Source of the DNA: CAWCXF01 sp963799455
GTDB taxonomy: Bacteria > Pseudomonadota > Alphaproteobacteria > Rhodobacterales > Rhodobacteraceae
Direction of reading: 5' to 3'
Length of the DNA: 64,000 bases
Assembly (NCBI GenBank): GCA_963799455.1
Contig: CAWCXF010000005.1
Coordinates: forward strand, 1-64,000
The position numbers and the translations under genes are program-made. A model generated the notes under the pieces. The model made no database searches. It was not told where the DNA came from and saw nothing but the letters and a program-made list of their open reading frames with translations. This document shows positions 25,501-34,486 of the stretch, piece after piece. How positions within the stretch are numbered: the first letter of the stretch is position 1; each line of letters opens with the position of its first letter.

Positions 25501-25746
25501 TCAGGCGGTGTCGAGGAAGGTGGCGGCGCCCAGGGAGTGGCCGAGCTGGTCGCGGCGGCTCAGGTGGCCCTGCGCCCGGTCGCGGTCGCGGACCTCGAAG
25601 AGCAGGAGCGCCGTGTCGGGCGCGTCGGCCTCGCGCCAGATCTGGAGCAGCGAGAGCCCCGCGTCGCGGCGGCCCTCGGAGGCGTCGTCGAACGCGCGGC
25701 GCCAGGCGCCGAAGCCTCCGGTCTCGATGCGGCAGAGGAGTTGCAT
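25501..25746 (-). CDS. Small ferredoxin-like-fold protein (DUF3764-like)
   Basis: An 81-residue protein starting MQLLCRIETGGFGAWRRAFD, then RRDAGLSLLQIWREADAPDT and LLLFEVRDRDRAQ. This is the pattern of short stress-responsive alpha/beta barrel or antibiotic monooxygenase-like proteins, where a residue F..W...F is followed by a strand and a DRA helix. The function is unknown. ATG 25746 is preferred over a start 30 codons upstream that would read through the palindromic repeat. Confidence 0.7.
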   Translation of the reverse strand: MQLLCRIETGGFGAWRRAFDDASEGRRDAGLSLLQIWREADAPDTALLLFEVRDRDRAQGHLSRRDQLGHSLGAATFLDTA

Positions 25747-25769
25747 GGGCGGCGCCTCGGGTTGGGGGT

Positions 25770-25791
25770 GGTGGGTTGGCACCCACCCTAC
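25770..25791. repeat. Single arm of dispersed palindromic repeat
   Basis: The stretch ggtgggttggcacccaccc plus tac is one arm of the repeat found in complete form at 26725 and 32621. Only the right arm is present here. It lies in the intergenic space upstream of the minus-strand small gene. Confidence 0.85.
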
Positions 25792-25955
25792 GACTTGCTC
25801 ATCCGGTTCCGTTGACAGCCGGCGCCGATGTTGCAAAGAGGGAAACGCGCGCCGAGGCGGCTGAATCAGCGCTGACGCGCCGGCATAGGCCGGTGCTGGA
25901 GAGGTGGGGCAGGAGACTGAGCGGCCATCTGCAAGCCGCGGGAAGAAAGAATGAC

Positions 25956-26648
25956 ATGACGGAGATGGTCCTGCGAAACTGGCGGGCGCGGCATGCGGTC
26001 GTCATTCTACTTTCGGCCGGAGCCGTTGGGCTCTTCGTCTACAGCCGCGCCGAGTGGTCGCCGATGCATCGGTGGAACCGGGCGGTCGGCGATGCGTCGT
26101 TGCTTCTGGTGGCGGCGGCGATGGCGCTGGGGCCGATGTCACGGCTTTGGCGCGGCGCCGTGCGGCTGCTGCCTTATCGCCGCGAGTTCGGCATCTACGC
26201 CGTGATCCTGGCGCTGGTTCACACCGCGATCATTCTGCTGGGCTGGGTGCAGCTCGACCTTATGCGTCTGTTCGGGCTCGAGTTCCACCCCGGCCTTCAA
26301 CGCTATGTGATGGTGCAGCAGGGATTCGCCTTCGCCAACATCGTGGGCATCTTCGCGTTGACCTACGGGGTGGTGCTGGCCGCGACCTCCAACGACGCCA
26401 GTCTGCGTTGGCTCGGCGACTCCGTGTGGAAGTTCGTGCAGCGCGGAACATACGTGTTGTGGTGGCTGTCGGTGCTGCACACCGCCTATTTCCTGTTCCT
26501 GCATTTCCTCGACTATCACCGCCAGACCCCCGAACCAAATTGGGTGCAATGGCCGTTCGTGGGGCTGGTGCTGATGGTTCTGGGGCTGCAGATCCTGGCA
26601 TCGGCCACGACCTGGAAGCGGCAGCGGCAGCGCGCAGTGATGACATAG
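25956..26648 (+). CDS. Ferric-reductase-like transmembrane protein
   Basis: A 230-residue protein with about six helices. It matches the ferric reductase-like transmembrane domain (MsrQ/YedZ fold): RWNRAVGDASLLLVAAAMAL, LLPYRREFGIYAVILALVHT and WWLSVLHTAYFLFLHFLDYH supply the conserved haem-ligand histidines. No MsrP or flavoprotein partner is adjacent. ATG 25956 follows GGAAGAAAG; an ATG five bases upstream is out of frame. The gene is visibly AT-richer than its neighbours and is framed by copies of the palindromic repeat, so it may have been acquired. It probably carries electrons across the membrane by b-type haem. Confidence 0.8.
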   Translation: MTEMVLRNWRARHAVVILLSAGAVGLFVYSRAEWSPMHRWNRAVGDASLLLVAAAMALGPMSRLWRGAVRLLPYRREFGIYAVILALVHTAIILLGWVQLDLMRLFGLEFHPGLQRYVMVQQGFAFANIVGIFALTYGVVLAATSNDASLRWLGDSVWKFVQRGTYVLWWLSVLHTAYFLFLHFLDYHRQTPEPNWVQWPFVGLVLMVLGLQILASATTWKRQRQRAVMT

Positions 26649-26724
26649 GCCCGAGCCTCGATGCTCGCGACGTCCTATCGCCAACGCGTTACGTGGACTC
26701 GTCATAGCACAGGGTGACAAAGCA

Positions 26725-26774
26725 GATGGGTGCCAACCCACCGCCCGGACGGTGGGGGTTGGCACCCACCCTAC
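26725..26774. repeat. Palindromic repeat, complete copy overlapping sucB stop
   Basis: The left arm gatgggtgccaacccacc (26725-26742), an 8-nt loop, and a right arm (26751-26774) containing ggttggcacccaccctac form a long hairpin. One extra g is present in the right arm. The right arm overlaps the sucB stop: the TAG is read from the CTA of its outer end. The hairpin sits exactly at the 3' end of the sucB transcript and may act as a terminator or protect the mRNA end. Confidence 0.9.
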
Positions 26775-28531
26775 AGATCCATCAACAGCCGCCTCGGGTC
26801 CTCCAGCGCCTCCTTGACGCGCACGAGGAACGTCACCGCGCCCTTGCCGTCCACAATGCGGTGGTCGTAGCTCAGCGCCAGATACATCATCGGGCGCGCG
26901 ACGATCTGGCCGCCCACGACCATCGGGCGCTCCATGATCTTGTGCATGCCGAGGATGCCCGATTGCGGCGGGTTGAGGATCGGCGAGGACATCAGCGAGC
27001 CGTAGACGCCGCCGTTCGAGATGGTGAACGTCCCGCCCTGCATGTCCGACATCGCCAGCTTGCCGTCGCGCGCCTTGGCGCCCAGCGCGTTGATGGCGAG
27101 CTCGATCTGGGCGAAGCCCATCGAGTCGGCGTCGCGCACGACGGGGACCACGAGGCCGCTGGGCGTGCCCACGGCTATCCCCATGTGGACGAAGCGCTTG
27201 TAGACCACGTCGGTGCCGTCGATCTCGGCGTTGACCTCGGGCACCTCCATCAGCGCATGCACGCACGCCTTGGTGAAGAAGCTCATGAAGCCGAGCTTCA
27301 CGCCGTGCTTGCGCTCGAACAGATCCTTGTATTCGGAGCGCAGCGCCATGATCGCCGTCATGTCCACCTCGTTGTAGGTGGTCAGCATCGCGGCGGTGTT
27401 CTGCGCGTCCTTGAGCCTGCGCGCGATGGTCTGGCGCAGGCGGGTCATGCGCACCCGCTCCTCGCGGCCCTCGTCCTCGGCCGCCACCGGCGCACGCGGC
27501 GCCTCCTTCGCGGGGGGCGCCTCGCGCGGGGCCTCGAGCGCGCGCAGCACGTCGGCCTTCATCACCCGGCCGTCGCGCCCCGTCCCCTCGACCTGGGCCC
27601 GATCGAGACCCTTCTCCGCCATCAGCGCCTTGGCCGAGGGCGCGTCCTCCACGTCCGAGCGGCCCGCGTCGGGGCGGCCGCCCGTCTTGGCGTCGTCCTC
27701 GTCCGAGCGGCCGTAGTCGGCGCGCGGGTGGTCGGGCTCGCCGCCCGTGGCGTCGGGCTCGGGCGGCACCGCGTCGCCCTTCGCCCCGTGGGCCTCGGAG
27801 CCCTTGGACGAGCCGCCACCGGCCCCCTTCGTCAGCACCGCGAGCCTGGCGGAGGCCTCGACGGTCGCGCCCTCCTCGGCCAGGATCTCCGAGAGCGTGC
27901 CCGCGGCGGGCGCGGGCACCTCGACCGACACCTTGTCGGTCTCCAGCTCGCACAAGGGCTCGTCGGCGGACACCGTGTCGCCCACCTTCTTGAACCACGT
28001 CGCCACCACGGCCTCGGTGACCGACTCGCCCAAGGAGGGGACCATCACGTCCACGCTCCCGCCGCCACCGGCGCCGCCACCGGTGGAGCCGGCCCCGTCG
28101 CCCTCGTCCTTCGGTCGGACCTCCTCGGCGTAGCCGCCGCGATCGGCCTGGTCGGGGTCGGGGCGCGCCTCGGCCGCCTCGCCCTCGGGGGACTTCGCGT
28201 CGCGCTTGGTGCGGGCCTCCTCGGCCTCGCCGGCGCCCTCTTTCTCGCCGGAGCCCGCCTCCCTCTTCGCGTCGGCCTTGCCCGGCGCCTCGTCGCCCTC
28301 GGCGATGGTGGCCAGCAGCGCGTCCACGCCCACGGTCTCGCCCTCGGCCGCCACGATGTCGCCCATCACGCCGCCCGCGGGCGCGGGCACCTCGACCGAG
28401 ACCTTGTCGGTCTCGAGCTCGCACAAGGGCTCGTCGGCCGAGACCCGGTCGCCGGGCTTCTTGTGCCAGACCGCCACCGTGGCCTCCGTGACGGACTCGC
28501 CCAGGGTGGGGACGCGGACTTCGATGCTCAT
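26771..28531 (-). CDS. sucB: 2-oxoglutarate dehydrogenase E2 with two lipoyl domains
   Basis: A 586-residue dihydrolipoyl succinyltransferase. Two lipoyl domains carry ETDKVS (Lys43 and Lys200), joined by long Glu/Gly/Ala-rich linkers. The E1/E3-binding domain is at about 297-331 (PSAKALMAEKGLDRAQVEGT). The catalytic domain ends with SYDHRIVDGKGAV (His near 557). Two lipoyl domains are usual for this enzyme in Rhodobacterales, whereas E. coli has one. It moves succinyl groups to CoA in the TCA cycle. It is 52 bp downstream of sucA and ends in the palindromic repeat. Confidence 0.96.
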   Translation of the reverse strand: MSIEVRVPTLGESVTEATVAVWHKKPGDRVSADEPLCELETDKVSVEVPAPAGGVMGDIVAAEGETVGVDALLATIAEGDEAPGKADAKREAGSGEKEGAGEAEEARTKRDAKSPEGEAAEARPDPDQADRGGYAEEVRPKDEGDGAGSTGGGAGGGGSVDVMVPSLGESVTEAVVATWFKKVGDTVSADEPLCELETDKVSVEVPAPAAGTLSEILAEEGATVEASARLAVLTKGAGGGSSKGSEAHGAKGDAVPPEPDATGGEPDHPRADYGRSDEDDAKTGGRPDAGRSDVEDAPSAKALMAEKGLDRAQVEGTGRDGRVMKADVLRALEAPREAPPAKEAPRAPVAAEDEGREERVRMTRLRQTIARRLKDAQNTAAMLTTYNEVDMTAIMALRSEYKDLFERKHGVKLGFMSFFTKACVHALMEVPEVNAEIDGTDVVYKRFVHMGIAVGTPSGLVVPVVRDADSMGFAQIELAINALGAKARDGKLAMSDMQGGTFTISNGGVYGSLMSSPILNPPQSGILGMHKIMERPMVVGGQIVARPMMYLALSYDHRIVDGKGAVTFLVRVKEALEDPRRLLMDL

Positions 28532-28583
28532 GATGCGGGGATCCTCGGGGCTGGGCGGGCGGACTGGCGCGGGTGTGGGCGCG

Positions 28584-31550
28584 TCAGCCCTCGATCGTCA
28601 AGGCGTCGTTCACCAGCGCCTCCTGCTGGGCCTTGTGCTGGGAGGCGAGGCCGGTGGCGGGCGAGGCCGCGGCCGCGCGCCCGACGTAGCGCGCGCGCTT
28701 GGACGCGGCACCGATCCGGCCCAGCACCCATTCGAGGTTGGGGTCCATGAAGGTCCACCCCCCCTGGTTCTTGGGCTCCTCCTGGCACCAGACCACCTCG
28801 GCGTTCGAGAAGCGCGTGAGCTCCCCCACCATCGACTGCGCCGGGAAGGGGTAGAACTGCTCGACGCGCAGCAGGTAGACGTCGTCGATCCCCCTCGCGT
28901 CGCGCTCCTCCAGGAGGTCGTAGTAGACCCGGCCCGAGCACAGCACGACGCGGCGGATCTTCTCGTCGGGCGCGAGCCGGGTCTGGCTGTGGCCCCGCTC
29001 GGCGTCGTCCCACAGCACGCGGTGGAAGGACGAGCCGGTGGTGAAGTCGGAGGCCTTCGACACCGCGAGCTTGTGGCGCAGCAGATCCTTCGGCGTCATC
29101 AGCACCAGCGGCTTGCGGTAGGAGCGGTGGAGCTGGCGGCGCAGGATGTGGAAGTAGTTGGCGGGCGTCGTGCAGTTGGCGACGATCCAGTTGTCGCCCC
29201 CGCACATCTGCAAGAACCGCTCGAGCCGCGCCGAGGAGTGCTCGGGCCCCTGGCCCATGTAGCCGTGCGGCAGCAGCATCACGAGGCCCGACATGCGCAG
29301 CCACTTGGCCTCGCCCGAGGAGATGAACTGGTCGAACATGATCTGGGCGCCGTTGGCGAAGTCGCCGAACTGCGCCTCCCACGCCGTCAGCGCGTTGGGC
29401 TCGGCCAGCGAGTAGCCGTACTCGAAGCCCAGCACCGCGTATTCCGACAGCATCGAGTCGATCGGCTCGAACCGCGCCTGGCCCTTGCGAATGTGGTTGA
29501 GCGGCAGATGGCGTTCCTCGGTCTCCTGATCCACCAGCGCGCCGTGGCGCTGCGAGAAGGTGCCGCGGATCGAGTCCTGGCCCGAGAGCCGCACCGGATA
29601 GCCTTCGAGCAGCAGCGAGCCGAAGGCCAGCGCCTCGCCGGTGGCCCAGTCGAAGCCCTCGCCGGTCTCGAACATCTTGGCCTTGGCGCCGAGCAGCCGC
29701 TCGACGGTGCGGTGCAGCGCGAAGCCCTCGGGGGCCTTCGTCAGCGCCCGGCCGATCTCCTCCATCGTCTCGGGCTCGATGGCGGTGCGGCCGCGCTGGT
29801 ACTTGCCGGCCTCGCGGCGGTCGAGATGGGCCCATTTGCCGTCGAGCCAGTCGGCCTTGTTGGGGCGATAGGAGCGGCCGGCCTCGAACTCCTCCTCGAG
29901 GAGGGCCTGGAACGCCTCCTTCATCCCCTCGATCTCGCCCGCAGGGACCAGCCCGTCGCGCTCCAGCCGCTCGGTGTAGAGCGTGAGCGTGGTCTTCTGC
30001 CCCTTGATGCGCTTGTACATCAGCGGGTTCGTGAACATGGGCTCGTCGCCCTCGTTGTGGCCGAAGCGCCGGTAGCAGAAGATGTCGATCACCACGTCCT
30101 TGTGGAACTTCTGGCGGAACTCGGTCGCCACCTTGGCCGCGTGCACCACGGCCTCGGGGTCGTCGCCGTTGACGTGGAAGATCGGCGCCTCGACCATCAG
30201 CGCGATGTCGGTGGGGTAGGGGGACGAGCGCGAGAAGTGCGGCGCCGTCGTGAAGCCGATCTGGTTGTTGACGACGATGTGCATCGTGCCCCCGGTGCGG
30301 TGCCCGACGAGCCCCGAGAGCCCGAAGCACTCGGCCACCACGCCCTGGCCCGCGAAGGCCGCGTCGCCGTGCAGCAGGACCGGGAGCACCTCGGTTCGGT
30401 CGGTGTCCTTGAGCTGCGCCTGCTTGGCGCGCGCCTTGCCGAGCACCACCGGATCGACGGCTTCCAGATGCGAGGGGTTGGCCGTCAGCGACAGGTGCAC
30501 CGTGTTGCCGTCGAACTCGCGGTCGCTCGATGCGCCGAGGTGGTACTTCACGTCGCCCGAGCCCTCGACGTCCTCGGGCTTGAACGAGCCGCCCTGGAAC
30601 TCGTTGAAGATCGCGCGATAGGGCTTGCTCAGCACGTTGGCGAGCACGCTGAGGCGCCCTCGGTGGGGCATGCCGATCACGATGTCCTTCACGCCGAGCG
30701 CGCCGCCGCGCTTGATGACCTGCTCCATGGCGGGGATCAGGCTCTCGCCGCCGTCGAGGCCGAAGCGCTTGGTGCCGGTGTACTTGATCCCGAGGAACTT
30801 CTCGAAGCCCTCGGCCTCGACGAGCTTTTTGAGGATCGCGCGCCTTCCCTCGCGGGTGAAGGCGATCTCCTTGCCGTAGCCCTCGATGCGCTCCTTGAGC
30901 CAGGCGGACTGCGCGGGGTCGGAGATGTGCATGTACTGCAGCGCGAAGGTGCCGCAGTAGGTGCGCTTCACGATGGCGAGGATCTCGCCCACCGTGGCGA
31001 GCTCGAGCCCCAGCACGTTGTCGATGAAGACGGGGCGGTCCATGTCCTCGGCCGCGAAGCCGTAGGTCGCGGGGTCGAGTTCGGGATGCGCCGTCTCCTC
31101 GCGCATCCCCAGGGGGTCGAGGTCGGCCGCCAGATGCCCCCGGATCCGGTAGGCGCGGATCAGCATGAGCGCGCGGATCGAGTCGGTGACGGCGCGGCGC
31201 ATCTGCGCGTCGGTGACGGTGGCCCCCGTGGCCTCGGCCTTGGCGGCGATCTTCTCGCCGGCGGCCTTGGCCTCGGCGGGCCGGCTCTCGGCCGGCCACT
31301 CGCCGGTGAGCGCCGCGGTGATCTCGTCGCCCGGCTGCGGCGGCCAGTCCGCGCGCGCCCAGGACGGCCCGTCGGCCTCGGCCTTCGCCGCCCCGTCCTG
31401 CTCGCCCAGCTCGCGGAAGAAGGCCGCCCAGGCCTCGTCCACCGCCTGCGGGTCGGCGGCGTAGCGCGCCTGGAGCCGCTCGACGTAAGGCGCGTTGGCG
31501 CCGTGCAGGAAGGAGGAGGCGCGGAAGATCTCGGGGGACTGCTCGGTCAT
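28584..31550 (-). CDS. sucA: 2-oxoglutarate dehydrogenase E1
   Basis: A 988-residue thiamine-diphosphate enzyme. It starts MTEQSPEIFRASSFLHGANA, has the OGDH N-terminal segment YVERLQARYAADPQAVDEAW, GMPHRGRLSVLANVLSKPYR, HGDAAFAGQGVVAECFGLSG and a TPP site GDDPEAVVHAAK. The C-terminal half has the transketolase-like LLPHGYMGQGPEHSSARLER. Length and layout are normal. It decarboxylates 2-oxoglutarate and loads succinyl groups onto SucB. It is on the same strand as sucD (113 bp upstream) and sucB. Confidence 0.98.
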   Translation of the reverse strand: MTEQSPEIFRASSFLHGANAPYVERLQARYAADPQAVDEAWAAFFRELGEQDGAAKAEADGPSWARADWPPQPGDEITAALTGEWPAESRPAEAKAAGEKIAAKAEATGATVTDAQMRRAVTDSIRALMLIRAYRIRGHLAADLDPLGMREETAHPELDPATYGFAAEDMDRPVFIDNVLGLELATVGEILAIVKRTYCGTFALQYMHISDPAQSAWLKERIEGYGKEIAFTREGRRAILKKLVEAEGFEKFLGIKYTGTKRFGLDGGESLIPAMEQVIKRGGALGVKDIVIGMPHRGRLSVLANVLSKPYRAIFNEFQGGSFKPEDVEGSGDVKYHLGASSDREFDGNTVHLSLTANPSHLEAVDPVVLGKARAKQAQLKDTDRTEVLPVLLHGDAAFAGQGVVAECFGLSGLVGHRTGGTMHIVVNNQIGFTTAPHFSRSSPYPTDIALMVEAPIFHVNGDDPEAVVHAAKVATEFRQKFHKDVVIDIFCYRRFGHNEGDEPMFTNPLMYKRIKGQKTTLTLYTERLERDGLVPAGEIEGMKEAFQALLEEEFEAGRSYRPNKADWLDGKWAHLDRREAGKYQRGRTAIEPETMEEIGRALTKAPEGFALHRTVERLLGAKAKMFETGEGFDWATGEALAFGSLLLEGYPVRLSGQDSIRGTFSQRHGALVDQETEERHLPLNHIRKGQARFEPIDSMLSEYAVLGFEYGYSLAEPNALTAWEAQFGDFANGAQIMFDQFISSGEAKWLRMSGLVMLLPHGYMGQGPEHSSARLERFLQMCGGDNWIVANCTTPANYFHILRRQLHRSYRKPLVLMTPKDLLRHKLAVSKASDFTTGSSFHRVLWDDAERGHSQTRLAPDEKIRRVVLCSGRVYYDLLEERDARGIDDVYLLRVEQFYPFPAQSMVGELTRFSNAEVVWCQEEPKNQGGWTFMDPNLEWVLGRIGAASKRARYVGRAAAASPATGLASQHKAQQEALVNDALTIEG

Positions 31551-31663
31551 GGGGGACCTCCAGGGCTGAACGGGCCGGGGCCCGGGGGGCGGCGCGTCCC
31601 TATATCATGGTCGCCGCCGACGAGTCATAGGTCGTCGTCCACCGATCGGCGCGCCGGGTGCCC

Positions 31664-32545
31664 TCAGCCGATCGCCTTCACCACCGCCTCGCCCAAGGAG
31701 GCCGGGCTGTCGGCCACGACGATGCCGGCGGACTGCATCGCCTCGATCTTGTCCTCGGCGCCGCCCTTGCCGCCCGCGACGATGGCGCCCGCGTGCCCCA
31801 TGCGCCGGCCCGGGGGCGCGGTGCGCCCGGCGATGAAGCCGGCCGTCGGCTTGCCTCGACCCGCCTTGGCCTCCGAGGCGAGGAACGCGGCCGCCTCCTC
31901 CTCGGCCGCGCCGCCGATCTCGCCGATCATGATGATGGCCTGCGTCTCCGGATCGCCGAGGAACCATTCGAGCACGTCGATGTGCTCGGTCCCCTTGATC
32001 GGGTCGCCGCCGATGCCGACGCAGGTGGACTGGCCGAGGCCCACGTCGGTGGTCTGCTTGACCGCCTCGTAGGTCAGCGTGCCCGAGCGCGAGACCACGC
32101 CCACCGAGCCGCGGCGGTGGATGTGGCCCGGCATGATGCCGATCTTGCAGGCGTCGGGCGTGATGACCCCGGGGCAGTTCGGCCCGATCAGCGTGGTCTT
32201 GGCCCCCTCCAGCGCCCGCTTGACGCGCATCATGTCGAGGACCGGGATCCCTTCGGTGATGCACACGACGAGCGGGAGCCCCGCGTCGATCGCCTCCAGG
32301 ATCGAGTCGGCCGCGAAGGGCGGGGGCACGTAGATCACGGACGCCGTGGCCCCGGTCGCGGCGACGGCCTCGTGGCAGCTGTCGAACACCGGCAGGTCGA
32401 GATGGGTCTGGCCCCCTTTGCCGGGGGTGACGCCGCCGACCATCTTGGTGCCGTAGGCGATCGCCTGCTCGGTGTGGAAGGTGCCCTGCGAGCCGGTCAG
32501 GCCCTGGCAGATGACCTTGGTGGATTCGTCGACGAGGATGGCCAT
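31664..32545 (-). CDS. sucD: Succinyl-CoA synthetase alpha subunit
   Basis: A 293-residue protein: MAILVDESTKVICQGLTGSQ (CoA-binding Rossmann start), GPNCPGVITPDACKIGIMPG, and the phosphohistidine loop GRRMGHAGAIVAGGKG. Length is normal. With SucC it makes ATP or GTP from succinyl-CoA. In related genomes sucC and sucD are usually nearly adjacent; here nearly 680 bp of foreign sequence separates them. The first part of the upstream gap contains a complete palindromic repeat. Confidence 0.98.
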   Translation of the reverse strand: MAILVDESTKVICQGLTGSQGTFHTEQAIAYGTKMVGGVTPGKGGQTHLDLPVFDSCHEAVAATGATASVIYVPPPFAADSILEAIDAGLPLVVCITEGIPVLDMMRVKRALEGAKTTLIGPNCPGVITPDACKIGIMPGHIHRRGSVGVVSRSGTLTYEAVKQTTDVGLGQSTCVGIGGDPIKGTEHIDVLEWFLGDPETQAIIMIGEIGGAAEEEAAAFLASEAKAGRGKPTAGFIAGRTAPPGRRMGHAGAIVAGGKGGAEDKIEAMQSAGIVVADSPASLGEAVVKAIG

Positions 32546-32620
32546 CGGGGCTCCTTGGTGGGGTGGCGTGTCGAGCCGCGGCTTACACCCGGCGAGCGGG
32601 GCGTGTCACGGACCGCGCTC

Positions 32621-32675
32621 GTAGGGTGGGTGCCAACCCACCTTCGCGGGAGGGGTGGGTTGGCACCCACCCTAC
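32621..32675. repeat. Palindromic repeat, perfect 22-bp arms
   Basis: The left arm (32621-32642) begins gtagggtgggtgccaaccc. After an 11-nt loop, the right arm (32654-32675) is its exact reverse complement and ends gcacccaccctac. It is the best preserved of the three copies in the window. It lies between sucD and the broken AT-rich gene, just downstream of the latter's stop. Confidence 0.95.
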
Positions 32676-32711
32676 GCTTGCAAGCACCCACGTGTCTCAT
32701 GGGTCGATGTC

Positions 32712-33185
32712 TCAGGATCTGTCTACTTCATCGGGACTTGAGGAACGGGCAGTCTGGCGGGCGGCTTCCTCCGCCATATGTCGTAGAAAGGCCCAAGCCA
32801 TTGAATGGATCTCGGTGAATGCGAAGGGTTTATGATCTGTTTTGGTTCTTATATGGGTTGCCATCATGTCGCCTGCATCACTAAAACGGCTAGGTGCTTC
32901 GGGGGATGCAAGGGCCACGTCAAGAAAGTTAGGGTGTATAATCCGGCTCAGTGATTCTCTCAGACTAGTCTCGACGGGCTCCTCATCAGGAAGCCCAACT
33001 ATCCAGAGGGGTTATTCCAAATAAGGAAATTCCTTTGTCTCGTCCAAGCACCTTCGAGCATGAACTGCGAAAGTGACCAGCGACGAGATCAGTTGGCGCT
33101 TCACCAAGTCGGCAACCAACGCATTCTTAGGAAAAATATTGCCTGAGTAACTCATCAAGTCAATTGCGAATCGAGATGCTTCGTT
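32712..33185 (-). pseudogene. AT-rich foreign gene fragment with in-frame TAA
   Basis: One minus frame is open from 33185 to TGA 32712-32714 except for a single TAA (33012-33014). Before the stop it reads NEASRFAIDLMSYSGNIFPK, then RQLISSLVTFAVHARRCLDE and ends TKEFPYLE. After it comes PLWIVGLPDEEPVETSLRES, LSRIIHPNFLDVALASPEAP and IRTKTDHKPFAFTEIHSMAW. Protein-like sequence on both sides in the same frame indicates one gene with a nonsense mutation and no N-terminus. The family is not recognised. Codon use is far less GC-biased than the suc genes around it. ATG 33146 could still start a 44-residue peptide. Confidence 0.7.
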
Positions 33186-33224
33186 CTAAGCTGCTTGCTG
33201 GATCTCGGTGCGCATCTCCGACAC

Positions 33225-34421
33225 TCAGCTTCCCCGCACCGCCGCCACGATCTTCTCCGCCGCGTCGGCGAGATCCTCCGCCGCGATCACGTCGAGCCCG
33301 GAGCCGTTGATGATCTCCTTGCCCTTCTCGACGTTGGTCCCCTCCAGCCGCACCACGAGCGGCACGGACAGCCCGACCTCCTTCACGGCCGCGACGATCC
33401 CTTCCGCGATCACGTCGCAGCGCATGATGCCGCCGAAGATGTTGACGAGGATGCCCTTCACCTGCGGGTCCGAGGTGATGATCTTGAAGGCCTCGGTCAC
33501 CTTCTCGCGGGTGGCGCCGCCGCCCACGTCGAGGAAGTTGGCGGGCGCGGCGCCGTAGAGCTTGATGATGTCCATCGTCGCCATGGCGAGGCCGGCGCCG
33601 TTGACCATGCAGCCGATCTCGCCGTCGAGCGCGATGTAGTTGAGGTCGTATTTCGAGGCCGCCAGCTCCTTGGCGTCCTCCTCGGACTCGTCGCGCAGGC
33701 TGGCGATGTCGGGGTGGCGGTAGAGCGCGTTGCCGTCGAAGCCCATCTTGGCGTCGAGGCACACGAGGTCGCCCCCCTCGGTCACGATCAGCGGGTTGAT
33801 CTCGACCATCTCGGCGTCCTTCTCGACGAAGAGCCGGTAGAGCGTGCCCATCAGCGCCACGCACTGCTTGAAGGCCTTTCCGTCGAGCCCCAGCGCGAAG
33901 CCGACGCGGCGGCCGTGCCAGGGCTGGTAGCCGGTGGCGGGATCGACCGAGAACGACGTGATCCGGTCGGGCGTCTTCGCCGCGACCTCCTCGATGTCCA
34001 TGCCGCCCTCGGTCGAGCAGACGAAGCTGACGCGGGCCGTCGCCCGGTCCACCAGCAGCGCCAGGTAGAGCTCGCGCGCGATCGAGGCGCCGTCCTCGAT
34101 GTAGATGCGGCCCACCTGCTTGCCCGCGGGGCCGGTCTGGTGCGTCACCAGCGTGCGGCCGAGCATCCGGCGCGCCTCGTCGGCGGCCTCCTCGACGGAG
34201 CGGGCGATGCGCACGCCGCCCTTCTCGCCGGCGCCGGGCTCCTTGAACGAGCCCTTGCCGCGCCCGCCCGCGTGGATCTGGGCCTTGACCACCCAGACCG
34301 GGCCGTCGAGCGCGCCGGCGGCCGTCTTGGCCTCCTCGGCCCGCGCGATCGCGCGGCCGTCGGCCACGGGGGCGCCGTAGTCGCGCAGGAGCGCCTTGGC
34401 CTGATACTCGTGGATGTTCAT
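33225..34421 (-). CDS. sucC: Succinyl-CoA synthetase beta subunit
   Basis: A 398-residue ATP-grasp protein starting MNIHEYQAKALLRDYGAPVA at ATG 34421. It contains VVKAQIHAGGRGKGSFKEPG (nucleotide binding), VEINPLIVTEGGDLVCLDAK (metal site) and GGIMRCDVIAEGIVAAVKEV, and ends normally. A much longer upstream in-frame opening is only antisense to the glycosyltransferase. It pairs with SucD, from which it is separated by the AT-rich relic. Confidence 0.97.
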   Translation of the reverse strand: MNIHEYQAKALLRDYGAPVADGRAIARAEEAKTAAGALDGPVWVVKAQIHAGGRGKGSFKEPGAGEKGGVRIARSVEEAADEARRMLGRTLVTHQTGPAGKQVGRIYIEDGASIARELYLALLVDRATARVSFVCSTEGGMDIEEVAAKTPDRITSFSVDPATGYQPWHGRRVGFALGLDGKAFKQCVALMGTLYRLFVEKDAEMVEINPLIVTEGGDLVCLDAKMGFDGNALYRHPDIASLRDESEEDAKELAASKYDLNYIALDGEIGCMVNGAGLAMATMDIIKLYGAAPANFLDVGGGATREKVTEAFKIITSDPQVKGILVNIFGGIMRCDVIAEGIVAAVKEVGLSVPLVVRLEGTNVEKGKEIINGSGLDVIAAEDLADAAEKIVAAVRGS

Positions 34422-34486
34422 GCGCGCCTCCGGCTCCTCGTCCCCGGCGTCATGCCACAGCATGGGCCGGGCGATAAGGGGGCTCG

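Noticed and set aside
28206..32072. A 1288-codon open frame on the plus strand opposite sucB, sucA and sucD
   Set aside because: It is antisense to three certain genes, and its sequence is a composition-driven His/Arg/Leu mixture without domains.
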